The translations under genes and the position numbers were made by a program. Positions 17,694 through 26,293 of a DNA stretch of 35,173 nt are shown in pieces (the first letter of the stretch is position 1; each line of letters begins with the position of its first letter). The notes below the pieces were generated by a model that was given only the letters and a program-made list of their open reading frames with translations, did no database searches and was not told the origin of the DNA. Origin of the DNA: JBDTMC01 sp039934475 (GTDB lineage: Bacteria > Acidobacteriota > Terriglobia > Bryobacterales > Bryobacteraceae); NCBI GenBank assembly GCA_039934475.1, contig JBDTMC010000017.1, forward strand, positions 1-35,173, written 5' to 3'.

Positions 17694-19625
17694 CTATTGG
17701 GACTCAAGCGCAGCGGAAATCTCCTCCCACTCGGCCGTGAGCGTGTCCACCAGAGAGCGCAGGCGCGCCAGTTCGTCACTGACACGCTGTGTTTCCTCCG
17801 CGTTCACAAACACTCCTAGGGCTGCTTCGCCCTCGGCGATCTTCCCCTCCACCCGTTCCACTTCCCGCTCAATCTCCGCGCAGCGGTCCTGCAACTGTTT
17901 CACCTTCATCGGATTGAGGCGCTTTTTGCCTGCGTCGGCGGCGGCCAGGTTGCGGTTGGCGTTGCCGGGCACGGTTTCGGCTCCGGGCAGATCGGGCAGC
18001 ACCAGCGCACCTTCAGCGAAGCCGCCCGCCTTCCGCCACAAGTACTCTTCGTAGTTTCCGGGGAAGATATTCACCTGTCCGCCGGCGACTTCAAAGACTC
18101 GCGTCGCGAGCTTGTCGAGGAAGTAACGGTCGTGCGAGACGAAGACAACGGTGCCATTGTATTCCTGCAGCGAAGTCAGCAGGACTTCTTTGGCACGCAA
18201 GTCGAGGTGATTCGTAGGCTCGTCCAACAATACGAAGTTCGACGGGTGGAGCAGCATCTTGGCAAGAGCGTAGCGGTTGCGCTCACCGCCGCTCAGCACG
18301 CCGATGCGTTTGAACACATCGTCTTCGGAAAAGAGAAAGCAGCCGAGAATGTTCCGAAGCTCGGTCTGCGTCGTCTTCTGGGAAACCTCGGAGATGTCTT
18401 CGAGCAGTGTGTTATCGGGGTTGAGTTCCTTGTACTGGTCCTGAGCGAAGTAGTCGGGTTCCACGTTGTGGCCGAGCTTGTATTCGCCCGACGTGAGCGA
18501 TTCCGCGCCCGATAGCAGCTTGATGAGCGTGGACTTGCCGGCGCCGTTGACGCCGACCAGGGCGATCCGGTCGCCGCGCTCGATGACGAAGTTGACGTCG
18601 CTGAGGACGTGCTTATCGCCGTAACTCTTCGACACACCGCGAAACTCGGCGACAATGCGGCCGCTGGGCTTGGGCTGCGGGAAGCTGAAATGGATGGTCT
18701 TCTCTTCCGCCGGCAGTTCGATACGCTCGATCTTATCCAGTTCCTTAATCCGGCTTTGCACTTGCTTTGCCTTGGTAGCCTGGTAGCGGAAGCGGTTGAT
18801 GAAGGCTTCCAGTTGCTCAATGCGCTCGCGCTGGTTGCGTGCCGCCGCTTCCAACTGCTCCCGCCGCTCCGTCTTCTGCTGGATGTACTTCTCGTAGTTC
18901 CCAGGATAGAAATGGATACGCTTGTTCCAGATCTCCACAATCCGGTTGACGGTGACGTCAAGAAAGTAGCGGTCGTGCGAAATCAGGACAAAGGCATTTG
19001 GATAGGTGGTGAGGTAGCCTTCCAGCCAGTTCCGCGCTTCCAGGTCGAGGTGGTTGGTGGGTTCGTCCAGCAGCAGTAGGTTTGGTTTCTCAAGCAACAG
19101 CTTCGCCAGCGCGATGCGCATCTGCCAGCCGCCGGAGAACTCCTCCGTAGGCCGGGACCAGTCTTCTTTCGCAAAACTGAGACCAGAGAGCACCGTGCCG
19201 ACATGAGCGTCCAGCGCGTAGCCATCGCGGGTGCGGAATTCACTGTCGATGCGATGGAGCCTTTCGGAAGCCGAGTTGTACTCCTGGCTAGCCGGGTCCA
19301 TGTCGGCCAGACTGTGGGAGAGAACCTCCGCCTCCTTCTCCATGTCCTTTAAGTCGGCGAAGACCGACATACATTCCTGGAAAACTGTACGGCCAGTGAG
19401 TGAAAGGCCATCCTGAGGCAGGTATCCGGCGCTCATGCCCTTGGTGGCGTTGCGCTGGCCATAGTCCAGGTGTTCCATGTCGCCCAGCACCTTGAGAATC
19501 GTGGACTTGCCGGTGCCGTTGCCGCCCACCAAGCCGATGTGATCCTTGGTTGTGATTAACCAATCCACGTCTTCGAATAACAGTTTGTGGCCGAATCGTT
19601 TCCCGGCGCCGGCAAGTTGAATCAT
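17694..19625 (-). CDS. ABC-F family ATP-binding protein
   Basis: A 643-residue protein with two ABC ATPase domains and no membrane segments. Domain 1 has Walker A GGNGTGKST (34-42), signature FSGGWQMRIALAKLL and Walker B LLLLDEPTNHLDL. Domain 2 has GVNGAGKST, LSGGERNRYALAKML and FVLLDEPTNHLDL. Between them lies a charged helical linker (QQKTERREQLEAAARNQRE onward) that in ABC-F proteins reaches the peptidyl-tRNA site. A C-terminal coiled coil, about residues 560-643, resembles that of Uup/YdiF/YheS. ABC-F proteins act on ribosomes as translation factors or, in some cases, antibiotic-resistance factors; the subfamily is not resolved here. The ATG at 19625 begins MIQLAGAGKRFG, as expected for the first beta strand. 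Confidence 0.94.
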   Translation of the reverse strand: MIQLAGAGKRFGHKLLFEDVDWLITTKDHIGLVGGNGTGKSTILKVLGDMEHLDYGQRNATKGMSAGYLPQDGLSLTGRTVFQECMSVFADLKDMEKEAEVLSHSLADMDPASQEYNSASERLHRIDSEFRTRDGYALDAHVGTVLSGLSFAKEDWSRPTEEFSGGWQMRIALAKLLLEKPNLLLLDEPTNHLDLEARNWLEGYLTTYPNAFVLISHDRYFLDVTVNRIVEIWNKRIHFYPGNYEKYIQQKTERREQLEAAARNQRERIEQLEAFINRFRYQATKAKQVQSRIKELDKIERIELPAEEKTIHFSFPQPKPSGRIVAEFRGVSKSYGDKHVLSDVNFVIERGDRIALVGVNGAGKSTLIKLLSGAESLTSGEYKLGHNVEPDYFAQDQYKELNPDNTLLEDISEVSQKTTQTELRNILGCFLFSEDDVFKRIGVLSGGERNRYALAKMLLHPSNFVLLDEPTNHLDLRAKEVLLTSLQEYNGTVVFVSHDRYFLDKLATRVFEVAGGQVNIFPGNYEEYLWRKAGGFAEGALVLPDLPGAETVPGNANRNLAAADAGKKRLNPMKVKQLQDRCAEIEREVERVEGKIAEGEAALGVFVNAEETQRVSDELARLRSLVDTLTAEWEEISAALESQ

Positions 19626-19651
19626 TGTCTGAAGTTGTTCAAACCCATTAT

Positions 19652-19680
19652 CCCATGTGATCTTTTTGGAACCTCATGGG
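19652..19680. repeat. Inverted repeat in the ABC-F / adaptor divergent region
   Basis: CCCATG (19652-19657) and CATGGG (19675-19680) are exact complements separated by 17 bases, in the 123-base gap between the divergent ABC-F gene (start 19625) and the adaptor gene (start 19749). It may be an operator or a weak hairpin. I see no convincing -35/-10 pair beside it. Confidence 0.3.
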
Positions 19681-19748
19681 GGCCGTTGTTCGTAGTGACG
19701 AGTGAGGGGGCAGACGAGCCCCGAAGTTGGCAGCAAGAAGGTATCAAT

Positions 19749-20963
19749 ATGGCGACGAATGGTAAGAATGGCAAACGGGGCTGGCGGCGCTGGATCATCG
19801 GCGTCGTAGTTGTTGCAGTGTTAGGTGGTGCCGCCGTGGCCGTTCGGGCGTCGCTGAAACCGAGTAATAAGATCGAGGCTTCGAAGCTGTCGGCGGTGGA
19901 CAAGGGCGACATCGCGCGGTCCGTCGTGGCGACTGGCAAGATTCAACCACGTTCCAAGGTGGACGTGAAATCCAAGGCCAGCGGCATCGTCAAGAAGCTG
20001 TATGTCGATTACGGCGACACGGTAAAGGCGGGCCAGCTGCTAGCCGAGTTGGACAAGGAAGACTTGCAAGCTCGCCTGCGGGAAGCACAAGCCACACTAC
20101 AAGCTGCCGAGGCGGCCGAGCAATCGGCGCAGGCATCGTATGAACGAAACCGGGTGGAAGCCGAGGGGCCGGATATTCCCTTCCTGAAGACCGCCATGGA
20201 ACGCGCCGCGCAGATGCAAAAGCAGGGTCTAATCGCCAAAGCACTGCTGGAAGATGCGGACAAGGCGTATCAGATGGCCCTCAACAGGCAGATGACTTCG
20301 CTGCGCAACGTCAGTGTGTCGCGGGCGGAGATCGCTCGCGCCAAAGCCCAGATGGCACAGGCCAGAGCCGTCCTGGAACGCTCAGAGGAAGACTTGCGGA
20401 ACTCCACCATCGTCAGCCCGATGGATGGCTTGGTTTTGTCGCGCAACGTCGAAGTGGGTGACGCGGTGAGCTCCATTCTGGTGTTGGGATCGCAGGCGAC
20501 GTTGATCATGTCCCTGGGCGATGTCAGTGACGTCTATGTTCTAGGCAAGGTGGATCAGGCGGACATAGGGAGGGTCTACCTGGGCCAGCGCACGCGCATT
20601 GTGGTGGAGTCTTTTAAGGACAAGAAGTTCGAGGGCCAGGTGACGAAGATCTCCCCGTTGGGCGTGGAGAAGGAGAACGTTACCACGTTCGAAGTCCGCG
20701 TTTCCATCAAGAATCCGGGTGGAGAATTGAAAGCGAATATGAGCGCCAACGCCGAGGTGATCCTGGAAGAGAAGAAGGGCGTGCTGCTGGTGCCTGAAAC
20801 CGCGGTGATCTACGACAAGGACCGCAAGGCATCCGTCGAAGTACCCGACGTGACGGCCGAGAAAGGCCGCAAGAAGGTGCCCGTGACGTTGGGGATCTCC
20901 AACGGCGTGAAGACGGAATTAGTGGCTGGCCTGAAACAGGGCGACCAAGTAATTCTGCAATAG
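19749..20963 (+). CDS. HlyD/MacA-type periplasmic adaptor (membrane fusion protein)
   Basis: A 404-residue protein. A positively charged N-terminus (NGKRGWRRW) precedes one membrane anchor (IIGVVVVAVLGGAAVAV). The first lipoyl half-motif is GIVKKLYVDYGDTVKAGQLLAELD, followed by a long alpha-helical hairpin (about residues 100-215) and the second lipoyl half STIVSPMDGLVLSRNVEVGD, then beta-barrel and membrane-proximal domains. This is the architecture of adaptors for MacB-type ABC exporters and RND pumps. The start is the ATG at 19749, with AGAAGG eight bases upstream; frames further upstream overlap the ABC-F gene. No MacB/RND pump or TolC partner lies within the window: the next gene, 36 bases on, is an exported glycosidase. 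Confidence 0.9.
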   Translation: MATNGKNGKRGWRRWIIGVVVVAVLGGAAVAVRASLKPSNKIEASKLSAVDKGDIARSVVATGKIQPRSKVDVKSKASGIVKKLYVDYGDTVKAGQLLAELDKEDLQARLREAQATLQAAEAAEQSAQASYERNRVEAEGPDIPFLKTAMERAAQMQKQGLIAKALLEDADKAYQMALNRQMTSLRNVSVSRAEIARAKAQMAQARAVLERSEEDLRNSTIVSPMDGLVLSRNVEVGDAVSSILVLGSQATLIMSLGDVSDVYVLGKVDQADIGRVYLGQRTRIVVESFKDKKFEGQVTKISPLGVEKENVTTFEVRVSIKNPGGELKANMSANAEVILEEKKGVLLVPETAVIYDKDRKASVEVPDVTAEKGRKKVPVTLGISNGVKTELVAGLKQGDQVILQ

Positions 20964-20999
20964 CGTTATCCGATTTGCACCGGCGTACACTGGTTCCTC

Positions 21000-23102
21000 A
21001 TGTTCCGATTTGTGATTCTGTTGCTCGCCCTGACGCCCACGGTCCCGGCCGCCGATTGGTTGATCCACCCGGATTCGTTCCACGCCTCGGTATCGCGGCA
21101 GGGTCAAGAGATCGTAATGACGAACGGCCTGCTGCGGCGAACGTGGCGCATCGCGCCTGACGCGGCTACAGTTGCCTTCGACAACCTGGTTACCGGTGAG
21201 AGCATTCTGCGCGCGGTTAAGCCGGAAGCTTCCGTCACACTGGATGGGCACCGCTACGACGTAGGTGGACTGGCTGGACAGCCGGACCTAGCGTATTTGC
21301 GCAGAGAATGGCTGGACGCCATGACGCCGATAGAAGGTGCCTTCCACTTCGCCGGCTTCGAGGCCGGGCGCGCCAGTGAGAGGTTCGCCTGGAAGCGGGT
21401 GTCATGGTCAGGCAAGCAGCCATGGCCTCCTCCCGGCGTGTCCCTGACGCTGCGATTCGCCCACACGGCGCTGCCCGGAGTCATCGTATTAGTTCATTAC
21501 GAGATGTACGACGGCATTCCCCTGCTGGCAAAATGGCTGGAAGTGAAGAATGGCTCCGCCGCCGCGGTGAAGGTCGACTCGTTTACCAGCGAAATTCTAG
21601 CCGCCGTGGAAGGCGAGTCGCTCGTGGAGAACCCGGGCACGTGGAAGAAGCCGAACTTGCTGGTAGAGAGCGACTATTCCTTCGTCGCCACACATGCGCG
21701 GCCTGAGGAAACATTGGTGGCACAATGGGTAGCCGACCCTGGGTACACGACGCAGGTGAACTACCGGTTAGCGACACCGGCTTTGCTGGAATGCCGTCCG
21801 CCGATCGGACCTGCGGCGCGCCTGGCTCCCGGCGCGGCCTTCGAATCGTTCCGCATTTTCGAACTGGCGCTCGACAGCACAGATCGCGAACGCAATGGCC
21901 TCGCCCAGCGCCGCATGTACCGCGTGATTGCCCCGTGGTCGCAGGAGAATCCAATTCTGATGCATGTCCGGCGGGCCGATCCTGCCGCCGTGAAACTGGC
22001 GATCGACCAAAGCGCGGCCACCGGGTTCGAGATGGTCATTATGACGTTTGGCAGCGGCTTCGATATCGAAAACGAAGACCCGGCATACTTGCAGCAAGTG
22101 AAGGAACTGGCTGACTATGCGAAGTCGAAAGGGATCGCCCTGGGCGGCTATTCGCTGCTCGCCAGCCGGACCATTGGCCCAGAAGACGACGTGGTGAACG
22201 ACAAACCGATCTTCGACCACTCCCCGTGCCTGGCCAGCCGTTGGGGCGCTGAGTATTTTCGCAAATTGCGGCACTTCATCGAAGCCACCGGCATCTCCGT
22301 CTTAGAGCATGACGGGTCTTATCCCGGCGACACCTGCGCTTCGACGAAGCATCCGGGGCATGACGGCTTGGATGATTCGCAATGGAAGCAATGGTCCCTC
22401 AGCAGCGACTTCCACAAGTGGTGCCGCGCCCGGGGCGTTTACCTGAATGTGCCCGATTGGTACTTCCTCAACGGCTCGACAAAGTCCGCCATGGGTTATC
22501 GCGAGGTGAATTGGAGCCTGCCGCGCGAACGCCAGGTGATTCTGGCGCGCCAGAACATTTTCGATGGCACGTGGAACAAGACGCCAAGCATGGGCTGGAT
22601 GTTTGTCCCATTGGTGCAGTATCAGGGCGGTGGGGAATCCGCGACTCTGGAACCGCTACGCGACCACTTACCGTTTTACGAACAGCACTTGTTGCAGAAC
22701 TTCGGCGCTGGCGTGCAGGCGTGCTACCGCGGGCCGCGCCTGTATGACTCTGAGGAGACCAGGGCGGTGGTGGCGAAATGGGTTCGTTTTTACAAAACCC
22801 ACCGTGAAATCCTGGACAGCGACATCATCCACCTGCGGCGTCCGGACGGGCGCGATTGGGACGGCATCATGCACGTCAATCCAGCGCTCCGGGAGAAGGG
22901 CCTGGTGATGCTCTACAATCCGCAAAACGAACCCATTCAGCGCACGATCACGCTGCCGGTCTACTATTCGGGACTGACGGAGACGGCAGTGGTTCGTGAG
23001 CAAGCTGGCGCGCCGAAGCGCTATCGGTTGGACCGTCAGTATCGCATTGACGTTCCGGTGAAGATTGCGGCGAATGGATTCACCTGGCTGACGATTGAGT
23101 AA
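21000..23102 (+). CDS. Exported putative alpha-galactosidase-like glycoside hydrolase
   Basis: A 700-residue protein with a signal peptide ending near VPAA. The N-terminal part (about 25-300) is a beta-sandwich (IVMTNGLLRRTWRI, LPGVIVLVHYEMYDGIPLL) of the kind that precedes the (beta/alpha)8 barrel in GH36-like enzymes. The barrel, about 310-600, includes GFEMVIMTFGSGFDIENE, KGIALGGYSLLASRTIGPED, ISVLEHDGSYPGD (D438), YLNVPDWYFLNG (D486) and REVNWSLPRERQ. D438 and D486 are my candidates for catalytic acids, by position at barrel strand ends. A C-terminal beta domain (GLVMLYNPQNEPIQRTI) completes it. Such proteins are usually annotated alpha-galactosidase, but substrate is not proven. It starts 36 bases after the adaptor gene and precedes a HEAT-like protein gene by 43 bases. 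Confidence 0.72.
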   Translation: MFRFVILLLALTPTVPAADWLIHPDSFHASVSRQGQEIVMTNGLLRRTWRIAPDAATVAFDNLVTGESILRAVKPEASVTLDGHRYDVGGLAGQPDLAYLRREWLDAMTPIEGAFHFAGFEAGRASERFAWKRVSWSGKQPWPPPGVSLTLRFAHTALPGVIVLVHYEMYDGIPLLAKWLEVKNGSAAAVKVDSFTSEILAAVEGESLVENPGTWKKPNLLVESDYSFVATHARPEETLVAQWVADPGYTTQVNYRLATPALLECRPPIGPAARLAPGAAFESFRIFELALDSTDRERNGLAQRRMYRVIAPWSQENPILMHVRRADPAAVKLAIDQSAATGFEMVIMTFGSGFDIENEDPAYLQQVKELADYAKSKGIALGGYSLLASRTIGPEDDVVNDKPIFDHSPCLASRWGAEYFRKLRHFIEATGISVLEHDGSYPGDTCASTKHPGHDGLDDSQWKQWSLSSDFHKWCRARGVYLNVPDWYFLNGSTKSAMGYREVNWSLPRERQVILARQNIFDGTWNKTPSMGWMFVPLVQYQGGGESATLEPLRDHLPFYEQHLLQNFGAGVQACYRGPRLYDSEETRAVVAKWVRFYKTHREILDSDIIHLRRPDGRDWDGIMHVNPALREKGLVMLYNPQNEPIQRTITLPVYYSGLTETAVVREQAGAPKRYRLDRQYRIDVPVKIAANGFTWLTIE

Positions 23103-23145
23103 GCTTGCCGGGAACCGGTTCGCGCCCATACGGGTCTAACAGAAC

Positions 23146-25266
23146 ATGTTGAGGCTTGTGCTGGCCGTGTTGTGCCTGGCGGCTGGCGCTATGGCCCAGG
23201 TGTCTATTCGCTTGTTGGAGGACCGACGCTACCACGAGGGAGAACTCATCCTCGCGGAGGTACAACCCCTGGGACAGCCCTTTGTGGCCGGGCGACCGCT
23301 CGCAAAAGAACGCTGGCAGTACGGTGGCTTCTTGCTGGACCCGCCCCGGAAATGCGGCTCCCTGGCGACTCCGTGCTTTCAATCCATGGCCTTGTGGTTC
23401 GACAAATCGGACCCAATGTTGGGGTTTGGTGACGCAACCGCACCACGCATCGTCTGCCTAAATCACTATTTGCCACCGCTGATGCCGGGACACTATCGAC
23501 TCGCCCTGCTGGCGCGAAAGTTGGTGTTGACCAGACAAGGACTAAGGTCGAGCTACGGATCTGCGGACCCGCCTCGTTATTCGCTTTCCAATGCGGTCGA
23601 AGTTGAGATCGTACCGGCTTCGGACGCATGGGTGAAGCAGGCGATCGCGGCGAGCACCGCTGTGCTGAGTTCACCGCCACCCGACGGTGGACCTGAATAT
23701 GATCGGCGAAAGCTCGCCGCCGAACAGTTACGCCAATTCGATAGGCCAGAGGCGTGGCGCGCTTCGCTGGCGATGATGCCCGCGGAAGAATACACGCTAT
23801 TGGAGGGTTTAGCCGCCAGCCACGAACCGGCGCACGTCTGCGAGTTGATGCGGACTGCCATCGCCGCGCCCGCCCAGGCCGTGTCTTCTTACTACTTGTA
23901 CGCGTTCACCCAGACCTGCGCCAAGGCGGACCTTCCACCTCCGCCCGCGCCGGGTCCAAACGTCGAGAAGGACCCCTACTGGGAGCTGCGCCGCGCCTAC
24001 GAGCAGAGACTGACCTCGAAGGCCTGCGATATCCTGGCTTCGAGCCTGGCATCGAAACAGAATTCAGCCAAAGTAGCCGCTCTGGAGACGTTAGTAAACC
24101 GGGTTCAGCACCTCAGAATGAACGAGCCGACGGCGTCCATTCCTTCGTGGCTTCCGGCTACCAAGGACGAGTTCAAGAAGGTCTATCCGCTTCTGGATGG
24201 TTGGCGTAGACGGCAAATGCTCTCACTTTTCGCCACCACGTACCGGTCTCCCGATCTTGCGCCGTTGCTGGAATCCGAAATGGATGCCTGGAAACCAGGC
24301 GCCTATTACGAGGGGCCTCGCGGAGCTTTATATGACCTGAACCTGATCGACCCCGTAGCGGCCCAGGCGCGGATTGTGACAGAGCTAGGACGTGAGAAGA
24401 CATGGCTGGACGATCATGCTCTCGCTTTGCTGCCGCCGCAAACGCACTTCAACGACGGCGCGCTGGTGGAAGCGCTTGCCGCGGCGCTACGCCCGGGAGG
24501 ATGGGATCCTCAGCTGAGGACCACGGCACTGGCGAAGTTCGGGGCGTCTCTCACGTTGCCGCGGGTCAAAGCAATTTTTGAATCGCAGAGTGAGCAGTGC
24601 CAGCCCGAGCTGATGGCCTACTTTATCCGTATCGATCCGGCTTATGCGCAACAGGCGCTTGCACGCAGCGCGGACCAGCGGTGCATCCTGCAGTACATGC
24701 AACGTACGCCACCGCTCGCGATGGGTCCGGTCCTGGAGCAATACATAACGTCCTTTCTGGGTTCCGGGGATGTGGCGCTCAAGATGGAAGCCGCGCATTC
24801 ACTGGGTCGTTATGGATCGCCGGCAGCAGCGGAACCCCTTTGGAAGGCGTTCCGCTACTTCAATGCCTACTGGAAGAACAGGCAGGCCGAAGTGGCAGAA
24901 AGCGGCGACGTCGAGGAGAGCATGTACCGCAATGCGCTTGCCCGCGGCCAGAACTGGCTGACCACCGAGGCCACGCTGCATACGATCGAGTCGCTCTGCT
25001 CGACGGACCGCTGCCGGTACGACACCCAGGACGATCTGAGAGGTTGGCAGAGTCCGCTGAAGATTCAGATTGACAGTTCTCCGAATGGATTCCGCTGCCA
25101 GGTAGCGCAGTACAGTGGCATCGAAACCCTGGAAGCGCTGGAGGGCAAGCTAAGCCAGTTCCCTAAAGGGACGGAGTTTAGGCTCGCCGGCTACGGCGCC
25201 GCGAACGACGCGGTCTTGCAGCGCTTGCGGGATTTTGGCTCTAAGAAGGGATTACTGATCCGCTGA
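23146..25266 (+). CDS. Exported hypothetical protein with HEAT-like repeats
   Basis: A 706-residue protein that I cannot assign to a named family. Signal peptide MLRLVLAVLCLAAGAMAQ. Residues about 20-165 look like a beta domain (EGELILAEVQPLGQPF, MPGHYRLALLARKLV) containing several cysteines. From about 165 on it is alpha-helical, with repeat-like helix pairs; the clearest HEAT-type unit is VALKMEAAHSLGRYGSPAAA followed by EPLWKAFRYF at about residues 540-570. The C-terminus (LEALEGKLSQFPKGTEFRL) is a separate small alpha/beta piece. HEAT-like solenoids usually bind proteins. The start has no good Shine-Dalgarno. Its last 26 bases overlap the convergent aldo/keto reductase gene. Confidence 0.75.
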   Translation: MLRLVLAVLCLAAGAMAQVSIRLLEDRRYHEGELILAEVQPLGQPFVAGRPLAKERWQYGGFLLDPPRKCGSLATPCFQSMALWFDKSDPMLGFGDATAPRIVCLNHYLPPLMPGHYRLALLARKLVLTRQGLRSSYGSADPPRYSLSNAVEVEIVPASDAWVKQAIAASTAVLSSPPPDGGPEYDRRKLAAEQLRQFDRPEAWRASLAMMPAEEYTLLEGLAASHEPAHVCELMRTAIAAPAQAVSSYYLYAFTQTCAKADLPPPPAPGPNVEKDPYWELRRAYEQRLTSKACDILASSLASKQNSAKVAALETLVNRVQHLRMNEPTASIPSWLPATKDEFKKVYPLLDGWRRRQMLSLFATTYRSPDLAPLLESEMDAWKPGAYYEGPRGALYDLNLIDPVAAQARIVTELGREKTWLDDHALALLPPQTHFNDGALVEALAAALRPGGWDPQLRTTALAKFGASLTLPRVKAIFESQSEQCQPELMAYFIRIDPAYAQQALARSADQRCILQYMQRTPPLAMGPVLEQYITSFLGSGDVALKMEAAHSLGRYGSPAAAEPLWKAFRYFNAYWKNRQAEVAESGDVEESMYRNALARGQNWLTTEATLHTIESLCSTDRCRYDTQDDLRGWQSPLKIQIDSSPNGFRCQVAQYSGIETLEALEGKLSQFPKGTEFRLAGYGAANDAVLQRLRDFGSKKGLLIR

Positions 25267-26242
25267 GGACGGCTTCGATGGCCGCGAGCTCAGCCTCGTC
25301 GAATGACAGATTCCGCGCCGCCGCGATGTTCTGTTCCAGTTGCTCCACCTTGCTGGCGCCGATCAGCGCACTGGTCATCACGGGCTGGCGCAGTACCCAG
25401 GCGATGGACATCTGCGCCAGCGTCTGCCCGCGCGCGGTTGCTATCTGGTTCAGTGCGCGCACCTGGCTGAGGCGGCTGTCGTCGATGTCGTTTGCTTTGA
25501 GGAAACGGCCGTCGGTGACCACCCTCGAATCTGAGGGGATGCCATGGAGATAGCGGTCCGTCAGCAGGCCCTGCGCCAGCGGTGAGAAGGCGATGGCCCC
25601 AATACCGCTGGAATTCAATTGCTGAAACAATCCATTTTCAGGTTCGCGCCGTAACATGGAATAGCGCATCTGATGAATGAGACAATGAACGCCCAGACCT
25701 TCCACCGCGGCGAGTGTTTGCTCCGCGCTGTAGTTGGAGATCCCTACGTACAGGGCCTTGCCGGACCGTACCGCCGAATCCAGTGCGGACATGGTCTCTT
25801 CGATCGGCGTGTTAGGGTCGGGTCGATGCGAGTAAAAGATGTCCACGTAGTCGAGGCCCATGCGCCGCAGGCTTTGATCGAGACTGGCCAGCAGGTACTT
25901 CCGCGAACCCCATTCGCCATAAGGCCCGGGCCACATCTCGTAGCCGGCCTTGGTGGAAATGATGAGTTCGTCGCGGTACGGCGCCAAGTCCTGCTTCAAC
26001 ACGCGGCCGAATGTCTCTTCGGCCGACCCGGGCGGCGGCCCGTAGTTGTTTGCCAGGTCGATGTGGGTGACACCCAGGTCAAAGGCGCGCCGCAGAATCG
26101 CACGGCCGTTCTCATAACCGTGCGTACCGCCGAAATTGTGCCACAGCCCAAGCGACACGGCGGGGAGGCGCAGTCCGCTGCGTCCGCACCGGCGATAGGT
26201 CATCGATTGATAGCGGCTGGATTCGGCGCGATACGGTTGCAT
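25241..26242 (-). CDS. Aldo/keto reductase, YghZ/GPR type (L-glyceraldehyde-3-phosphate reductase-like)
   Basis: A 333-residue cytoplasmic NADPH-dependent reductase. It follows E. coli YghZ closely: CGRSGLRLPAVSLGLWHNFG, THIDLANNYGPPPGSAEE, ELIISTKAGYEMWPGPYG, DIFYSHRPDPNTP and SPLAQGLLTDRYLHGIP. The AKR catalytic tetrad is D62, Y67, K98 and H139. YghZ reduces L-glyceraldehyde 3-phosphate and methylglyoxal, so a detoxification role is reasonable. The start at 26242 gives an N-terminal ERY-like leader (SSRYQSMTYRRCG) equivalent to that of YghZ. It is convergent with the HEAT-like gene and divergent from cbiM across 51 bases. Confidence 0.93.
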   Translation of the reverse strand: MQPYRAESSRYQSMTYRRCGRSGLRLPAVSLGLWHNFGGTHGYENGRAILRRAFDLGVTHIDLANNYGPPPGSAEETFGRVLKQDLAPYRDELIISTKAGYEMWPGPYGEWGSRKYLLASLDQSLRRMGLDYVDIFYSHRPDPNTPIEETMSALDSAVRSGKALYVGISNYSAEQTLAAVEGLGVHCLIHQMRYSMLRREPENGLFQQLNSSGIGAIAFSPLAQGLLTDRYLHGIPSDSRVVTDGRFLKANDIDDSRLSQVRALNQIATARGQTLAQMSIAWVLRQPVMTSALIGASKVEQLEQNIAAARNLSFDEAELAAIEAVLSGSVIPS

Positions 26243-26251
26243 GGTCTTCAG

Positions 26252-26273
26252 TGTAATCGGCTGTCGTTACAAT
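26252..26273 (+). promoter_or_regulatory. Inverted repeat and -10-like box upstream of cbiM
   Basis: TGTAA (26252-26256) and TTACA (26267-26271) are exact complements with a 10-base spacer, in the 51-base gap between the divergent aldo/keto reductase and cbiM genes. TACAAT at 26268-26273 overlaps the second half-site and is a good -10 box for cbiM (start 26294); the -35 region is weak. A regulator bound here could block the promoter. There is no room for a cobalamin riboswitch and no NikR-type GTATGA/TCATAC pair. Confidence 0.45.
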
Positions 26274-26293
26274 GGTCGATGCGGCGGAAGTGA

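Noticed and set aside
23112..23121. 10-bp palindrome GAACCGGTTC between the glycosidase and HEAT-like genes
   Set aside because: Single short palindrome with no second site, loop or T-run; expected by chance in GC-rich DNA.
26243..26293. Possible cobalamin riboswitch or NikR box before cbiM
   Set aside because: The gap is only 51 bases, far too short for a cobalamin riboswitch, and no GTATGA-N16-TCATAC pattern is present.
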